DNA of 64,000 nt from positions 1 through 64,000 of the forward strand of contig CAUQNX010000011.1 of assembly GCA_963519845.1 (NCBI GenBank). The letters are read 5' to 3'. Position 1 is the first letter of the stretch. Each line of letters opens with the position of its first letter. This document shows, piece after piece, positions 52,602 to 60,826 of this stretch. The notes beneath the pieces are model-generated. The model saw nothing but the letters and a program-made list of their open reading frames with translations. It was not told the DNA's origin and did not search any database. The translations under genes and the position numbers were made by a program. This DNA is from Moellerella sp963519845 (GTDB lineage Bacteria; Pseudomonadota; Gammaproteobacteria; Enterobacterales; Enterobacteriaceae).

Positions 52602-53990
52602 CTAGAGTGCGCGCAAGATCGCATCAACACTAGCTTTAGCATCACCAAATAACATCTGACTATTTTCTTTAAAAAATAGTGGGTTTTGCACACCGGCATA
52701 ACCTGTATTCATAGAGCGCTTGAATACAATAACATTATTCGCTTTCCAAACTTCCAGTACTGGCATACCTGCGATTGGACTATTTGGGTCCTCTAATGCC
52801 GCTGGATTCACGGTATCATTGGCGCCAATAACCAGAACTGTGTCTGTATCTTTAAAATCATCATTGATTTCGTCCATTTCCAACACTATGTCGTAAGGGA
52901 CTTTCGCTTCAGCTAATAGCACGTTCATATGACCCGGCAGACGTCCCGCAACCGGATGAATACCAAAACGAACTTTAATTCCACGCTCACGTAATTTAGC
53001 AGTAATATCGTGAACCGGATATTGTGCTTGAGCCACCGCCATACCATAGCCTGGGGTGATAATTACTGAAGTTGAATTTCTGAGCAGTTCAGCCACTTCT
53101 TCCGCTGTTGTTTCACGGTATTCACCCATCTCATCGGCATTACCAACAGATGAGCCATCGGTACCAAAACCCCCCGCGATAACACTGAAGAATGAACGAT
53201 TCATCGCCTTACACATGATATAAGAGAGAATTGCCCCTGAAGAACCTACCAGTGCACCAGTAACGATCAGCAAGTCATTACTTAACATGAAACCTGCCGC
53301 CGCTGCTGCCCAACCTGAGTAAGAGTTCAGCATAGAGACCACAACAGGCATATCCGCGCCACCGATAGAAGCAACAAGATGCCATCCAAATGCTAATGCG
53401 ATCGCCGTCATAATCAACATGGTGAAAGCTTGTAGACCGACACTTTCCGTTTTAACAAAGATCACTAACAGCACAAATGAGACAATCAGCGCCGCCAAAT
53501 TGATCTTATGGCGATTAGGTAACATCAGTGGTTTAGACGACATTTTTCCAGATAATTTGCCATAAGCCACAATTGAACCCGTAAATGTCACTGCACCGAT
53601 AAAGATCCCTAAAAAGACCTCAGTTAAATGGATATTCTCCATGATTGGTTCGACAAATTCGCCGCCCGCCAGATAGCTATTAAAGCCGACTAACACTGCC
53701 GCTAAACCGACGAAGCTATGTAAAATAGCTACCAGCTCAGGCATCTCTGTCATTTCAACTTTTTTAGCTAAACGGATACCAATAAAGGCACCTATGACCA
53801 TCGCAATGATCATCCAAGAGATATTTCCACTGTCTGGACCTAAAATCGTCGCCACTAATGCGATGGCCATCCCTATCATACCTAGGGTATTACCACGCTG
53901 AGAACTCTCGTGACGAGATAGACCAGCCAAACTAAAAATAAATAGGATAGCAGCAACAATATATGCCGCTGTAACAACTCCGCTCGACAT
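52602..53990 (-). CDS. pntB: NAD(P) transhydrogenase subunit beta
   Basis: The 462-residue protein has an N-terminal membrane domain of nine helices (H+ channel) and a C-terminal NADP(H)-binding domain with GYGMAVAQAQYPVHD (Rossmann loop, residues 314-328) and VLVIGANDTVNPAA. With PntA it drives NADPH formation from NADH using the proton gradient. Length equals that of E. coli PntB (462). It begins 10 bases after pntA. Confidence 0.97.
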   Translation of the reverse strand: MSSGVVTAAYIVAAILFIFSLAGLSRHESSQRGNTLGMIGMAIALVATILGPDSGNISWMIIAMVIGAFIGIRLAKKVEMTEMPELVAILHSFVGLAAVLVGFNSYLAGGEFVEPIMENIHLTEVFLGIFIGAVTFTGSIVAYGKLSGKMSSKPLMLPNRHKINLAALIVSFVLLVIFVKTESVGLQAFTMLIMTAIALAFGWHLVASIGGADMPVVVSMLNSYSGWAAAAAGFMLSNDLLIVTGALVGSSGAILSYIMCKAMNRSFFSVIAGGFGTDGSSVGNADEMGEYRETTAEEVAELLRNSTSVIITPGYGMAVAQAQYPVHDITAKLRERGIKVRFGIHPVAGRLPGHMNVLLAEAKVPYDIVLEMDEINDDFKDTDTVLVIGANDTVNPAALEDPNSPIAGMPVLEVWKANNVIVFKRSMNTGYAGVQNPLFFKENSQMLFGDAKASVDAILRAL

Positions 53991-54000
53991 AAATTACTCC

Positions 54001-55530
54001 TTACCCTTTACGAAACATTTTTAACATACGCTGAGTGACAGTAAAGCCACCGAAAATATTGATACTGGCAATCAGAATAGCGATAAAGGAGAAGAAGCTC
54101 ACCCATCCACCACTGCCGATTTGCAGCACAGCCCCAACCACAATAATACCGGATATCGCATTAGTTACCGACATCAGCGGCGTATGGAGTGCGTGTGTCA
54201 CATTCCAAACCACGTAGTAACCGACGACACAGGCGAGTGCAAAAACGGTAAAGTGGGATAAAAACTCTTTCGGTGCCACATTGGCAAACCAGCCAAATAA
54301 AATAATGGTCAGAGCAAACAAGGAGTACTTGAGCGCGGGTGATTTAGGCTCTTTAGCCACTTTTGCCGCTTTAGGCTCTTGTGGTTTTGCCTGAGGTTGA
54401 GCTGAAACTTGAATTGGCGGCGCAGGCCAAGTTATTTCACCCTCTTTAACGATAGTGACGCCACGCAGTACCACATCATCGAAGTCAATATTGATTTCGC
54501 CATTTTTCTCTTTACAGAGGAGCTTCATCAGATTGACTAAGTTAGTTCCGTACAATTGCGAGGATTGCGTTGGTAAACGGCTAGGAAGATCCGTATAACC
54601 AATGATCCTTACGCCATTCTCGGTAACCACCAACTTATCCGCTTGCGTTAGCGCACAGTTGCCGCCCGTTTGTGCCGCTAAATCGACAATCACACTACCC
54701 GGTTTCATCGAGAGGATCATCTCTTCGGTGATCAGCTTAGGTGCAGGTTTACCCGGAATTAGCGCCGTTGTAACTATAATGTCGACATCTTTCGCTTGTG
54801 CAGCAAACAGAGCCATTTCGGCTTTAATAAAGGCTTCGGACATGACTTTCGCATAACCATCGCCACTACCTGCTTCCTCTTTAAAATCAAGCTCAAGAAA
54901 TTCAGCTCCCATGCTCTGAACCTGCTCTTTAACCTCTGGACGAGTATCAAAAGCACGCACAATTGCACCTAAACTTCCCGCAGCACCGATAGCAGCAAGA
55001 CCGGCAACACCGGCACCAATCACCATCACTTTGGCTGGCGGTACTTTACCTGCAGCAGTAATTTGCCCGGTAAAGAAACGGCCAAATTCATGTGCGGCTT
55101 CGATAATGGCACGATAACCGGCAATATTGGCCATTGAGCTTAATGCATCAAGGGATTGAGCACGCGAAATACGCGGCACAGCATCCATAGATAACACATT
55201 AATATTTTGCGCTTTTAATGCATCAAGTAGTTCTGGATTTTGTGCTGGCCAAATAAAGCTGACCAGTGTCGCCCCTTCCTTGAGTAGTGAAATTTCATCA
55301 CTATCAGGTGCATTGACTTTAAACACAATATCCGCTGCTAATGCGGATTCACGGCTAACAATCTCCGCGCCTGCTTGTTCATAAGCAGAATCTTCAAAAC
55401 TTGCTAAATGCCCTGCGCCACTCTCTATCGAGACAGTAAAACCCAACTTTAACAGCTGGTTCACTGTCGATGGAGTCGCAGCAACACGGGCTTCATTGGC
55501 AAGTCGTTCTCTTGGTATACCAATACGCAT
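54001..55530 (-). CDS. pntA: NAD(P) transhydrogenase subunit alpha
   Basis: The 509-residue protein has a cytosolic NAD(H)-binding domain (MRIGIPRERLANEARVAATP at the start, Rossmann motif VMVIGAGVAGLAAIGAAGSLGA near residues 167-189) and four C-terminal membrane helices after a flexible P/A/K-rich linker (QAKPQEPKAAKVAKEPK). It matches E. coli PntA (510). Divergent from ydgH, as in E. coli. Confidence 0.97.
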   Translation of the reverse strand: MRIGIPRERLANEARVAATPSTVNQLLKLGFTVSIESGAGHLASFEDSAYEQAGAEIVSRESALAADIVFKVNAPDSDEISLLKEGATLVSFIWPAQNPELLDALKAQNINVLSMDAVPRISRAQSLDALSSMANIAGYRAIIEAAHEFGRFFTGQITAAGKVPPAKVMVIGAGVAGLAAIGAAGSLGAIVRAFDTRPEVKEQVQSMGAEFLELDFKEEAGSGDGYAKVMSEAFIKAEMALFAAQAKDVDIIVTTALIPGKPAPKLITEEMILSMKPGSVIVDLAAQTGGNCALTQADKLVVTENGVRIIGYTDLPSRLPTQSSQLYGTNLVNLMKLLCKEKNGEINIDFDDVVLRGVTIVKEGEITWPAPPIQVSAQPQAKPQEPKAAKVAKEPKSPALKYSLFALTIILFGWFANVAPKEFLSHFTVFALACVVGYYVVWNVTHALHTPLMSVTNAISGIIVVGAVLQIGSGGWVSFFSFIAILIASINIFGGFTVTQRMLKMFRKG

Positions 55531-55913
55531 AATGTTCCCTTTTTAAAGCTTAGAATGATGTTTTAATATTTTACCGACCCAAAATAAGCGCCAAACTCCC
55601 AGCCTAAACTTATTTTCAGTCAAAATCTTGACATATGTTCTAATAACCTACTGAAAATAAGTGTTTTGATCCATAATTGATCGCTATTCTGTGACAGTAA
55701 ATGGAATTAATGAGGTAAATCTTGATTTTAGCTCAATAAAACACTAGATATATGAAAATATTTAGTAAATTACACTAGAGATAAATGTTTTTTAACTAAT
55801 AAAATTAAAATCATGGGACAAGTCTATTCAGAACGTGTAATAATTAGCTGCCATGTGGTACAAATAACATTCGGCACTTTTATAATAAATAGCGTAAGGC
55901 GGAAGGATTTTGT
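55531..55913. other. 383-base divergent promoter region of pntA and ydgH
   Basis: It must carry both promoters. A 13-base perfect inverted repeat with widely spaced arms (55608-55662, listed) stands out. No coding sequence was seen. Confidence 0.5.
55608..55662. repeat. Spaced 13-base inverted repeat upstream of pntA
   Basis: ACTTATTTTCAGT (55608-55620) and its exact complement ACTGAAAATAAGT (55650-55662) are 29 bases apart; arm centres are 42 bases apart, four turns of the helix. A -35-like TTGACA (55628-55633) lies between them. This suggests two regulator dimers or a looped operator at the pnt promoter. The regulator is unknown. Confidence 0.5.
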
Positions 55914-56864
55914 ATGAAGCTGAAAACTACGGTCATAGCCACCGCGGTGTTGTCATTAATGAGTACTACTGCTGTTCAAGCAGCTATTGAATATACACCT
56001 GAACAGGCTGCACAATTCAAACCCTCAGAGCGCATTACGGTCACAGGTCGTTTTAATGCAATCTACGAGGCTTCAGATGCAGTATCTCGTCGGGCTGATA
56101 AAATAGGTGCCTACGCATTTTACATTCAAAGTCTGGATGATATTGGTGATAGTGGTAACCTGCGCGTTGTTGCAGATCTCTACCCTAAGAGTGCCGAGGA
56201 AGCAACGGGTGAGAAAAATCGTGTTTTCGCCGGTGTGGAAGAGCTGCCGAAAGATAGCGCTGCTCAATATGAGCCATTTGATGCTGTTACTGTCAGTGGT
56301 TACTTCCCGTCACAACCTGATTTATATGAAGCTTTAGCTAAAAAAGCCAAAAAACTGGGTGCTGCATCCTTTTTTGTGGTGAGAAATGTGGCACAAAATG
56401 ATGGTGGTAACATCTTAGCGACTGCTTATGTCTACAAGAAAGATGCCCCTAAACGTCGAGTCCTAACAGAAGAAGCGGTTGTCCCTGCTGATTCAGAGCA
56501 AGGTAAAGCCCTGTTAGCGCAAGGTGGTGAAGCGGCGAAAAAAGTGAAGATCCCTGGCGTGGCATCATCAGAAGAACCCACTGAAGCTGTTGGTCGTTTC
56601 TTTGAAACCTCCAGCACTAAAGCTGGACGCACTAGCGTAACCTTGCCAAGTGGTTATGTTATCGAAGAAGTTAACAAAGCAGCAGCGGCTCAAATGGCGC
56701 CTTTCGACTCTGTTACTTTCTCCGGTTACTATACAACAACACCTGAAGTGCGTTATCAAGTTGCCAAACGCGCTGAATCTAAGGGTGCTAAGTATTACCA
56801 TATAACCCGCGAATGGCAGTCAAACGGTGGTAGTGTCACTATTAGTGCCGATCTCTACAAATAA
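55914..56864 (+). CDS. ydgH: YdgH, periplasmic protein with three DUF1471 (YhcN/McbA-type) domains
   Basis: The 316-residue protein has a signal peptide (LKTTVIATAVLSLMSTTAVQA) followed by three DUF1471 domains. Each has the pattern F-[KRD]-x-[SA]-x-T-V-[TS]-G-[RY] then A-K-K-x-G-A (RADKIGAYAFYI, KAKKLGAASFFV and RAESKGAKYYHI). E. coli YdgH (314) has the same layout. The role is linked to cell-envelope stress and fimbrial secretion in some relatives, not settled. In E. coli ydgI follows directly; here a retron lies between. A terminator follows. Confidence 0.95.
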   Translation: MKLKTTVIATAVLSLMSTTAVQAAIEYTPEQAAQFKPSERITVTGRFNAIYEASDAVSRRADKIGAYAFYIQSLDDIGDSGNLRVVADLYPKSAEEATGEKNRVFAGVEELPKDSAAQYEPFDAVTVSGYFPSQPDLYEALAKKAKKLGAASFFVVRNVAQNDGGNILATAYVYKKDAPKRRVLTEEAVVPADSEQGKALLAQGGEAAKKVKIPGVASSEEPTEAVGRFFETSSTKAGRTSVTLPSGYVIEEVNKAAAAQMAPFDSVTFSGYYTTTPEVRYQVAKRAESKGAKYYHITREWQSNGGSVTISADLYK

Positions 56865-56899
56865 TATTGTAGAACATGCCAATGACCCTATAGATTGTG

Positions 56900-56924
56900 A
56901 AAGCCTGATCCTGTATCAGGCTTT
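56900..56924 (+). terminator. Terminator of ydgH
   Basis: AAAGCCTGAT (56900-56909) pairs with ATCAGGCTTT (56915-56924) with a five-base loop, followed by TTTTATC. It lies 36 bases after the ydgH stop and marks the left border before the retron genes, which come from the other side. Confidence 0.88.
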
Positions 56925-56992
56925 TTTATCATATTCATACTGATAGGTACGATTTCAAAATTCAGTAATTAAAAAACACTAAAACTAGCACA

Positions 56993-57640
56993 TTAATATC
57001 TATTGTTATAACGCCATACGTGGGTAAGCGCCGTACTAAATTCAATATCCTTAACTCGTGATAGCTCATCTTGTAAAAGTTTATTCCACTCATCTTCGGA
57101 GAATATATCCTGCATGCCATAAAAAACTTCAATTTCGTGAAGCTCAGCATTTATTGCTTGCCTTCTACGACCTAATAAAGCTGAATCACCATTTAGATTG
57201 AAAACTCTAATGGTTTCTGTTGCCTTTAATTGCTCAGTAGCGGTAAGCACGACACAAGGACGGACACTACCTGTTGTCAGAAAGTGAAGATAAAGAGACG
57301 GGTTTTCCACATCAGGTTTAATTAAATTATTGGGATCATATCTTCCTGCACCATTATCTTTATATATTCCGCAACGTAGCCAACCACCTATTTTAGATGA
57401 GTCGCCGCAAGATCCGAATAAATTAGTCCAATCAAAAGTCAAGTGGGCAAAGTCGTCACGAGTCCTAAAATGCTCAATATGTTTACGCTCTAAGCTGCAT
57501 TCACAATATGCACAGAACCCATTTTGCATTTCATCCAGAGCATCCCAAACAGCTGCTTTATTAACTAATTTCCAATCATTCCGGGCGATATTTAAATGTT
57601 TTAAGCATTCAGGGGGGTTAGACCTATCTAATTTTCTCAT
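56993..57640 (-). CDS. ptuB: PtuB-like HNH endonuclease, retron effector
   Basis: The 215-residue protein has an HNH site: the zinc knuckle half CAYC (43-46), the catalytic HIEHF (54-58), then WTNLFGSC (71-78) and LRCGIY. This is the pattern of PtuB, the nuclease of the Septu system and of retron Ec78. It lies five bases after the ptuA stop, with AAAAGGG nine bases before its ATG. In Ec78 the PtuAB complex is held inactive by the RT-msDNA; once freed, PtuB cuts nucleic acid (host tRNA-Tyr was reported for Ec78). Same target here is an inference. Confidence 0.88.
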   Translation of the reverse strand: MRKLDRSNPPECLKHLNIARNDWKLVNKAAVWDALDEMQNGFCAYCECSLERKHIEHFRTRDDFAHLTFDWTNLFGSCGDSSKIGGWLRCGIYKDNGAGRYDPNNLIKPDVENPSLYLHFLTTGSVRPCVVLTATEQLKATETIRVFNLNGDSALLGRRRQAINAELHEIEVFYGMQDIFSEDEWNKLLQDELSRVKDIEFSTALTHVWRYNNRY

Positions 57641-57645
57641 TTCGA

Positions 57646-59295
57646 TTATCCCTTTTCCTGATTCCTTGCTAATGCTTTTAATTTCATAGAGTTAATACGA
57701 ATCAAACTATCACATCTCTTCACTTCGAAACTATTTTCTCCAAAATGTTTTTTTATTTTGTCATAAAGCGCGATAGCATTAGAATTCTCTTCGTAATTCC
57801 CCTGTTCCAACGCAACTTCAAAATCACCAACCCAGTGAGATTGAGCTATATTCAAAGGGGTTGCAGACACTCCCATTACCTGTTCCAATATATCTGAATT
57901 AATGACACCTTTAGTTTGAAATTTAGGTGAATCGAGCACTACCGCTGACTCTTCTCTACCTTCATTGAATTGTCGTATACATTGTTTATCAACAGTTGAG
58001 AGTACAATCGGACTATGAGTTGTTATGATTTGTTGAAGATTAGGAAAAATATTTCGCAGGTTTTTTATTACATCTTGCTGCCATTTTGGATGGAGGTGAA
58101 GCTCAATCTCATCGATCAAGATAATACCTCTTCCTTCCAACGGATTATCTAATAATGGATTCAGCATGATAAGACGACGAGCAAGATCGGCGACTAAGCC
58201 AAGAAAGACACGTTGTCCATCCGAAAGCTGATCGATTGTCACTGTTTTACCGTCATTAGTCACTTTAATAACATCGATACCAGAATCAGTTTCTACCCAA
58301 ATATTACTTATACTTGGTACCGTAGAACTAACTGCTTGAACAATAAGATTTTTCTGTGAGGAGTATGATAATGAATTATTCTTTATTATTTTATTTTCTT
58401 TTGAAATCACTTCACTAAGCGTTAGTTGAGCTTGCTCAAGTAACGGTTTTACTGATATAAGCCCATTATCAACAGAAAACTGTAAATCATTGATTTGTTG
58501 ACGTAAAAAATCGACCGGAGTAGTCAGCTGATTAACAGTACGTTTATGTAGCGCAATGAACCACTCTATAAAATGGTCAAAACGCCCTGCACCAGATAAA
58601 GCATTAGTATATGCATCAAAACGTTCATCTCTTAGCTCTGCACTATCTTTAACTGACTTACTGAATGGATACGAACGTTCAACTGAATAAAACGCAAAAA
58701 TGGGTAAATTTACCGTTTTTTGCGCATTAACTACCCGCCATATATCTGAAACTTTTTTAACTGATTTGACTATCCCATCACGGCGCTCAGATGACCCTTT
58801 TGCAGCTCTTGATAGTCGAACTGATATATTCTTGAGTCCCTTACCAAAATAAAAATTACTATTTACATCTGTGTATTTGTGCTCTGAATCATTTTTGATA
58901 TCAGTTAACTCACTAAAACGTTGTCCAACACCATCTTCTTTCAAGATATTAGCACTAAACCAACTTAGCGTTTTTGCTATCGCGGTAAGAATACTCGTCT
59001 TTCCTTGGCCATTATTACCAATGATTACGGTGAGATCACTTTCAAATTGTATATCCAAAGATGTAAAACGACGAAAATCGGTTAATGACAAAGAACGAAG
59101 ATAAAATTCATTTTCAGGATGAAATACCTTTGACTCATTTACGTTGCCTACCTGCAAATAATTCCAGCAGATTTCAAACCACTCCTTAGTTTTTTCTTGA
59201 CTATCATAACTATCATTTTTAGATTCATTTAAAAAAAGCTCAAATGCAGAGAGTAACCCCCCACCTTTAGCTCTTCTCTCAAGTTGTTTGGTCAT
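57646..59295 (-). CDS. ptuA: PtuA-like ATPase, retron effector
   Basis: The 549-residue ATPase has Walker A at 93-100 (GNNGQGKT), an ABC-type signature LSDGQ at 357-361, Walker B IILIDEIE at 391-398 followed by LHLHP, and H-loop TTHSP at 425-429. The middle (about 150-340) forms the coiled-coil and insertion region. It has an N-terminal extension before the ATPase core. The start overlaps the RT stop by four bases. PtuA assembles with the reverse transcriptase/msDNA and holds PtuB in Ec78-type retrons. Its size (~550) agrees with that system. Confidence 0.88.
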   Translation of the reverse strand: MTKQLERRAKGGGLLSAFELFLNESKNDSYDSQEKTKEWFEICWNYLQVGNVNESKVFHPENEFYLRSLSLTDFRRFTSLDIQFESDLTVIIGNNGQGKTSILTAIAKTLSWFSANILKEDGVGQRFSELTDIKNDSEHKYTDVNSNFYFGKGLKNISVRLSRAAKGSSERRDGIVKSVKKVSDIWRVVNAQKTVNLPIFAFYSVERSYPFSKSVKDSAELRDERFDAYTNALSGAGRFDHFIEWFIALHKRTVNQLTTPVDFLRQQINDLQFSVDNGLISVKPLLEQAQLTLSEVISKENKIIKNNSLSYSSQKNLIVQAVSSTVPSISNIWVETDSGIDVIKVTNDGKTVTIDQLSDGQRVFLGLVADLARRLIMLNPLLDNPLEGRGIILIDEIELHLHPKWQQDVIKNLRNIFPNLQQIITTHSPIVLSTVDKQCIRQFNEGREESAVVLDSPKFQTKGVINSDILEQVMGVSATPLNIAQSHWVGDFEVALEQGNYEENSNAIALYDKIKKHFGENSFEVKRCDSLIRINSMKLKALARNQEKG

Positions 59296-60230
59296 TGATT
59301 ACTCCTGTAAATACTATTAATTAGTTCAACAGTATATTTCTCATCCATTTTCATTATAAATTCTGGCTCTATATGATTAGCAAAAGCCAGTAAACCACGT
59401 AAATATCCCGTATCAATCTCGTCTAATAACCCATATTTATACTGATTTATTAGATGTTTTATAAAACGTTTTCGTGCTCGACCTAAAGATAGTCGCCCTT
59501 CATTATTGATTGTAACACCAGTAACATGGCGATTATGTGCCTTAGATGAAAATATAGTTTTACTATGATTTAGTCGTAATTCATTTTGAAATAATTTATT
59601 TAACAACACTTGAATGAAAGCAGGTAGTAATTTTAATCGATCTTTTATGTTAGTCGAAAATGTAAGATCATCCGCATATCGAGTATAAACAATATCTAAT
59701 TTCAGGCACTCATCGCTCAATTGTCGATCAAACTCATATAAACAAAAGTTTGATATAACTGGAGATGAAGGTGCACCTACACTTAGCATTAACGTGCTTT
59801 CGCTACGTTTTAATGGTTGCCAAAATAAGATCCTCTCGATATTTTTTTTATCTTGCTCATGAAATTGTGGGACAAAACTAGTGCAGAGCTCAAGGCAGCG
59901 CCAGAAAGTTTCAGGTGTGATTGAGTTAAAAAAATTCTCTAAATCTGTTTTTAACAGATACTGGTTATTCGCATGTGCGAGTGCATTATCTCGGATATTT
60001 TTACCCTTTCGATATGCCATCGCCACATCATGAACAGGAAATTGATATAGCTGTATAAATGCTCGCTGATATTCTTTAAGCTTTTGAGTCGGCTGAGCAA
60101 TGATTCTGAATCCATTTGTGCGTTTAGGGATCTTATAGACTTTGTACTTACGAGGGGCATTTTGCAGAAAAAACCTTACGTCTGACTCATTTTGCTGTAA
60201 GAACGTAGCTAACTCGTTGATAATCTGCAT
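59292..60230 (-). CDS. ret: Retron reverse transcriptase
   Basis: The 312-residue RT has the fingers/palm motifs in order: DLENFF (97-102, first metal aspartate), SVGAPSSP (150-157), YADD (185-188, catalytic), NHSKT (221-225) and the retron-specific VTG at 236-238 that recognises the ncRNA. Length (about 310) and partners match Ec78. It makes msDNA, a branched single-stranded DNA joined to the msr RNA, from the ncRNA at 60278-60420. It lies 47 bases after the ncRNA's right end, behind a terminator. The ribosome site is weak (AGG near the ATG). Confidence 0.95.
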   Translation of the reverse strand: MQIINELATFLQQNESDVRFFLQNAPRKYKVYKIPKRTNGFRIIAQPTQKLKEYQRAFIQLYQFPVHDVAMAYRKGKNIRDNALAHANNQYLLKTDLENFFNSITPETFWRCLELCTSFVPQFHEQDKKNIERILFWQPLKRSESTLMLSVGAPSSPVISNFCLYEFDRQLSDECLKLDIVYTRYADDLTFSTNIKDRLKLLPAFIQVLLNKLFQNELRLNHSKTIFSSKAHNRHVTGVTINNEGRLSLGRARKRFIKHLINQYKYGLLDEIDTGYLRGLLAFANHIEPEFIMKMDEKYTVELINSIYRSNQ

Positions 60231-60246
60231 GACATTACCTATAAAA

Positions 60247-60274
60247 AGCCCGGTTGCAGAAGCGCCCCCGGGCT
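60247..60274 (-). terminator. Terminator between the retron ncRNA and the RT gene
   Basis: AGCCCGG (60247-60253) pairs with CCGGGCT (60268-60274), and the minus strand continues with TTTTTAT. It begins three bases after the a2 end of the ncRNA. Most transcripts should stop here, giving much ncRNA and little RT/PtuAB mRNA from read-through. Confidence 0.85.
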
Positions 60275-60277
60275 CAA

Positions 60278-60420
60278 CTCTTTACTAGAAGAAGCGAAAG
60301 TGTCGCAACCTGAAGGAGGAACGAGTTCAGGTTGCGACACTTTCGCAACCCTAATACGTTCAATAAATTAGTGTCTGGCTAAACACCCGACAAGACGAAA
60401 TACGTCCAACACTAAAGAGC
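60278..60420 (-). ncRNA. Retron msr-msd non-coding RNA
   Basis: Read on the minus strand, the RNA starts near 60420 with a1, CTCTTTA (60419-60413), directly before a likely branching guanosine (60412). The msr part forms short hairpins (GACG-TATTT-CGTC and GTGT...ACAC). The msd part holds a perfect 21-bp stem (60326-60346 with 60294-60314) with an 11-base loop (60315-60325). It ends with a2, TAAAGAG (60284-60278), the exact complement of a1. A promoter with 17-base spacing lies directly upstream. Boundaries are inferred by structure; the branch site is unproved. Confidence 0.88.
60294..60346. repeat. Perfect 21-bp msd inverted repeat with an alternative inner hairpin
   Basis: Arms at 60294-60314 and 60326-60346 are exactly complementary and would give the long msDNA hairpin. 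The right arm can instead fold with its flank: GGTTGCGA (60330-60337) with TCGCAACC (60343-60350) around five bases. The two folds are mutually exclusive. Confidence 0.9.
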
Positions 60421-60426
60421 TTTTTT

Positions 60427-60455
60427 ATTTTACCCCACCCACCCCCTATTGACAA
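60427..60455 (-). promoter_or_regulatory. Sigma-70 promoter of the retron ncRNA
   Basis: On the minus strand -35 TTGTCA (60455-60450) and -10 TAAAAT (60432-60427) are separated by 17 bases. Each matches consensus at five of six positions. Transcription would start about seven bases downstream, at the first base of the ncRNA. The spacer is unusually G-rich (GGGGGTGGGTGGGG). Confidence 0.75.
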
Positions 60456-60826
60456 TGTATTTTTTTTATTCTAATTCAATAGCTTACTTTGCTCTATATC
60501 CTTTGGGGGTTTAAATAGCCTAACTATTATTAAAGATAATAATTTTAATAATTTCGATGTTCATTTTTCAGTGTGAAAAGCACTTATCTCTGAGTACAAT
60601 TCTTATACTAAATATCAACTCAGTATTAACTGAAAAATTCTTCATCTCAAACTTGTTTTGCATAATTTTGCATTGCATATCTTGGTTAGGCTCCGTAGAA
60701 TCCACTGTTATTTTTTACGTTTCCATTGAAATTACGCTATTTTTTATTATTTAACCGAGTTTTAATAATTATTTAACATAATTAATTAATTGATTTTTTA
60801 ATCATTTATTCGCTAGGGTTACCTCT
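60456..60826. other. 371-base region between the retron promoter and ydgI
   Basis: It is A/T-rich. A 65-codon hydrophobic frame on the plus strand (60557-60754) has no ribosome site and looks spurious. The ydgI promoter should lie here. No repeats marking the insertion edge were found. Confidence 0.4.

Noticed and set aside
60557..60754. 65-codon hydrophobic frame on the plus strand upstream of ydgI
   Set aside because: No ribosome site, A/T-driven composition and no recognisable fold.
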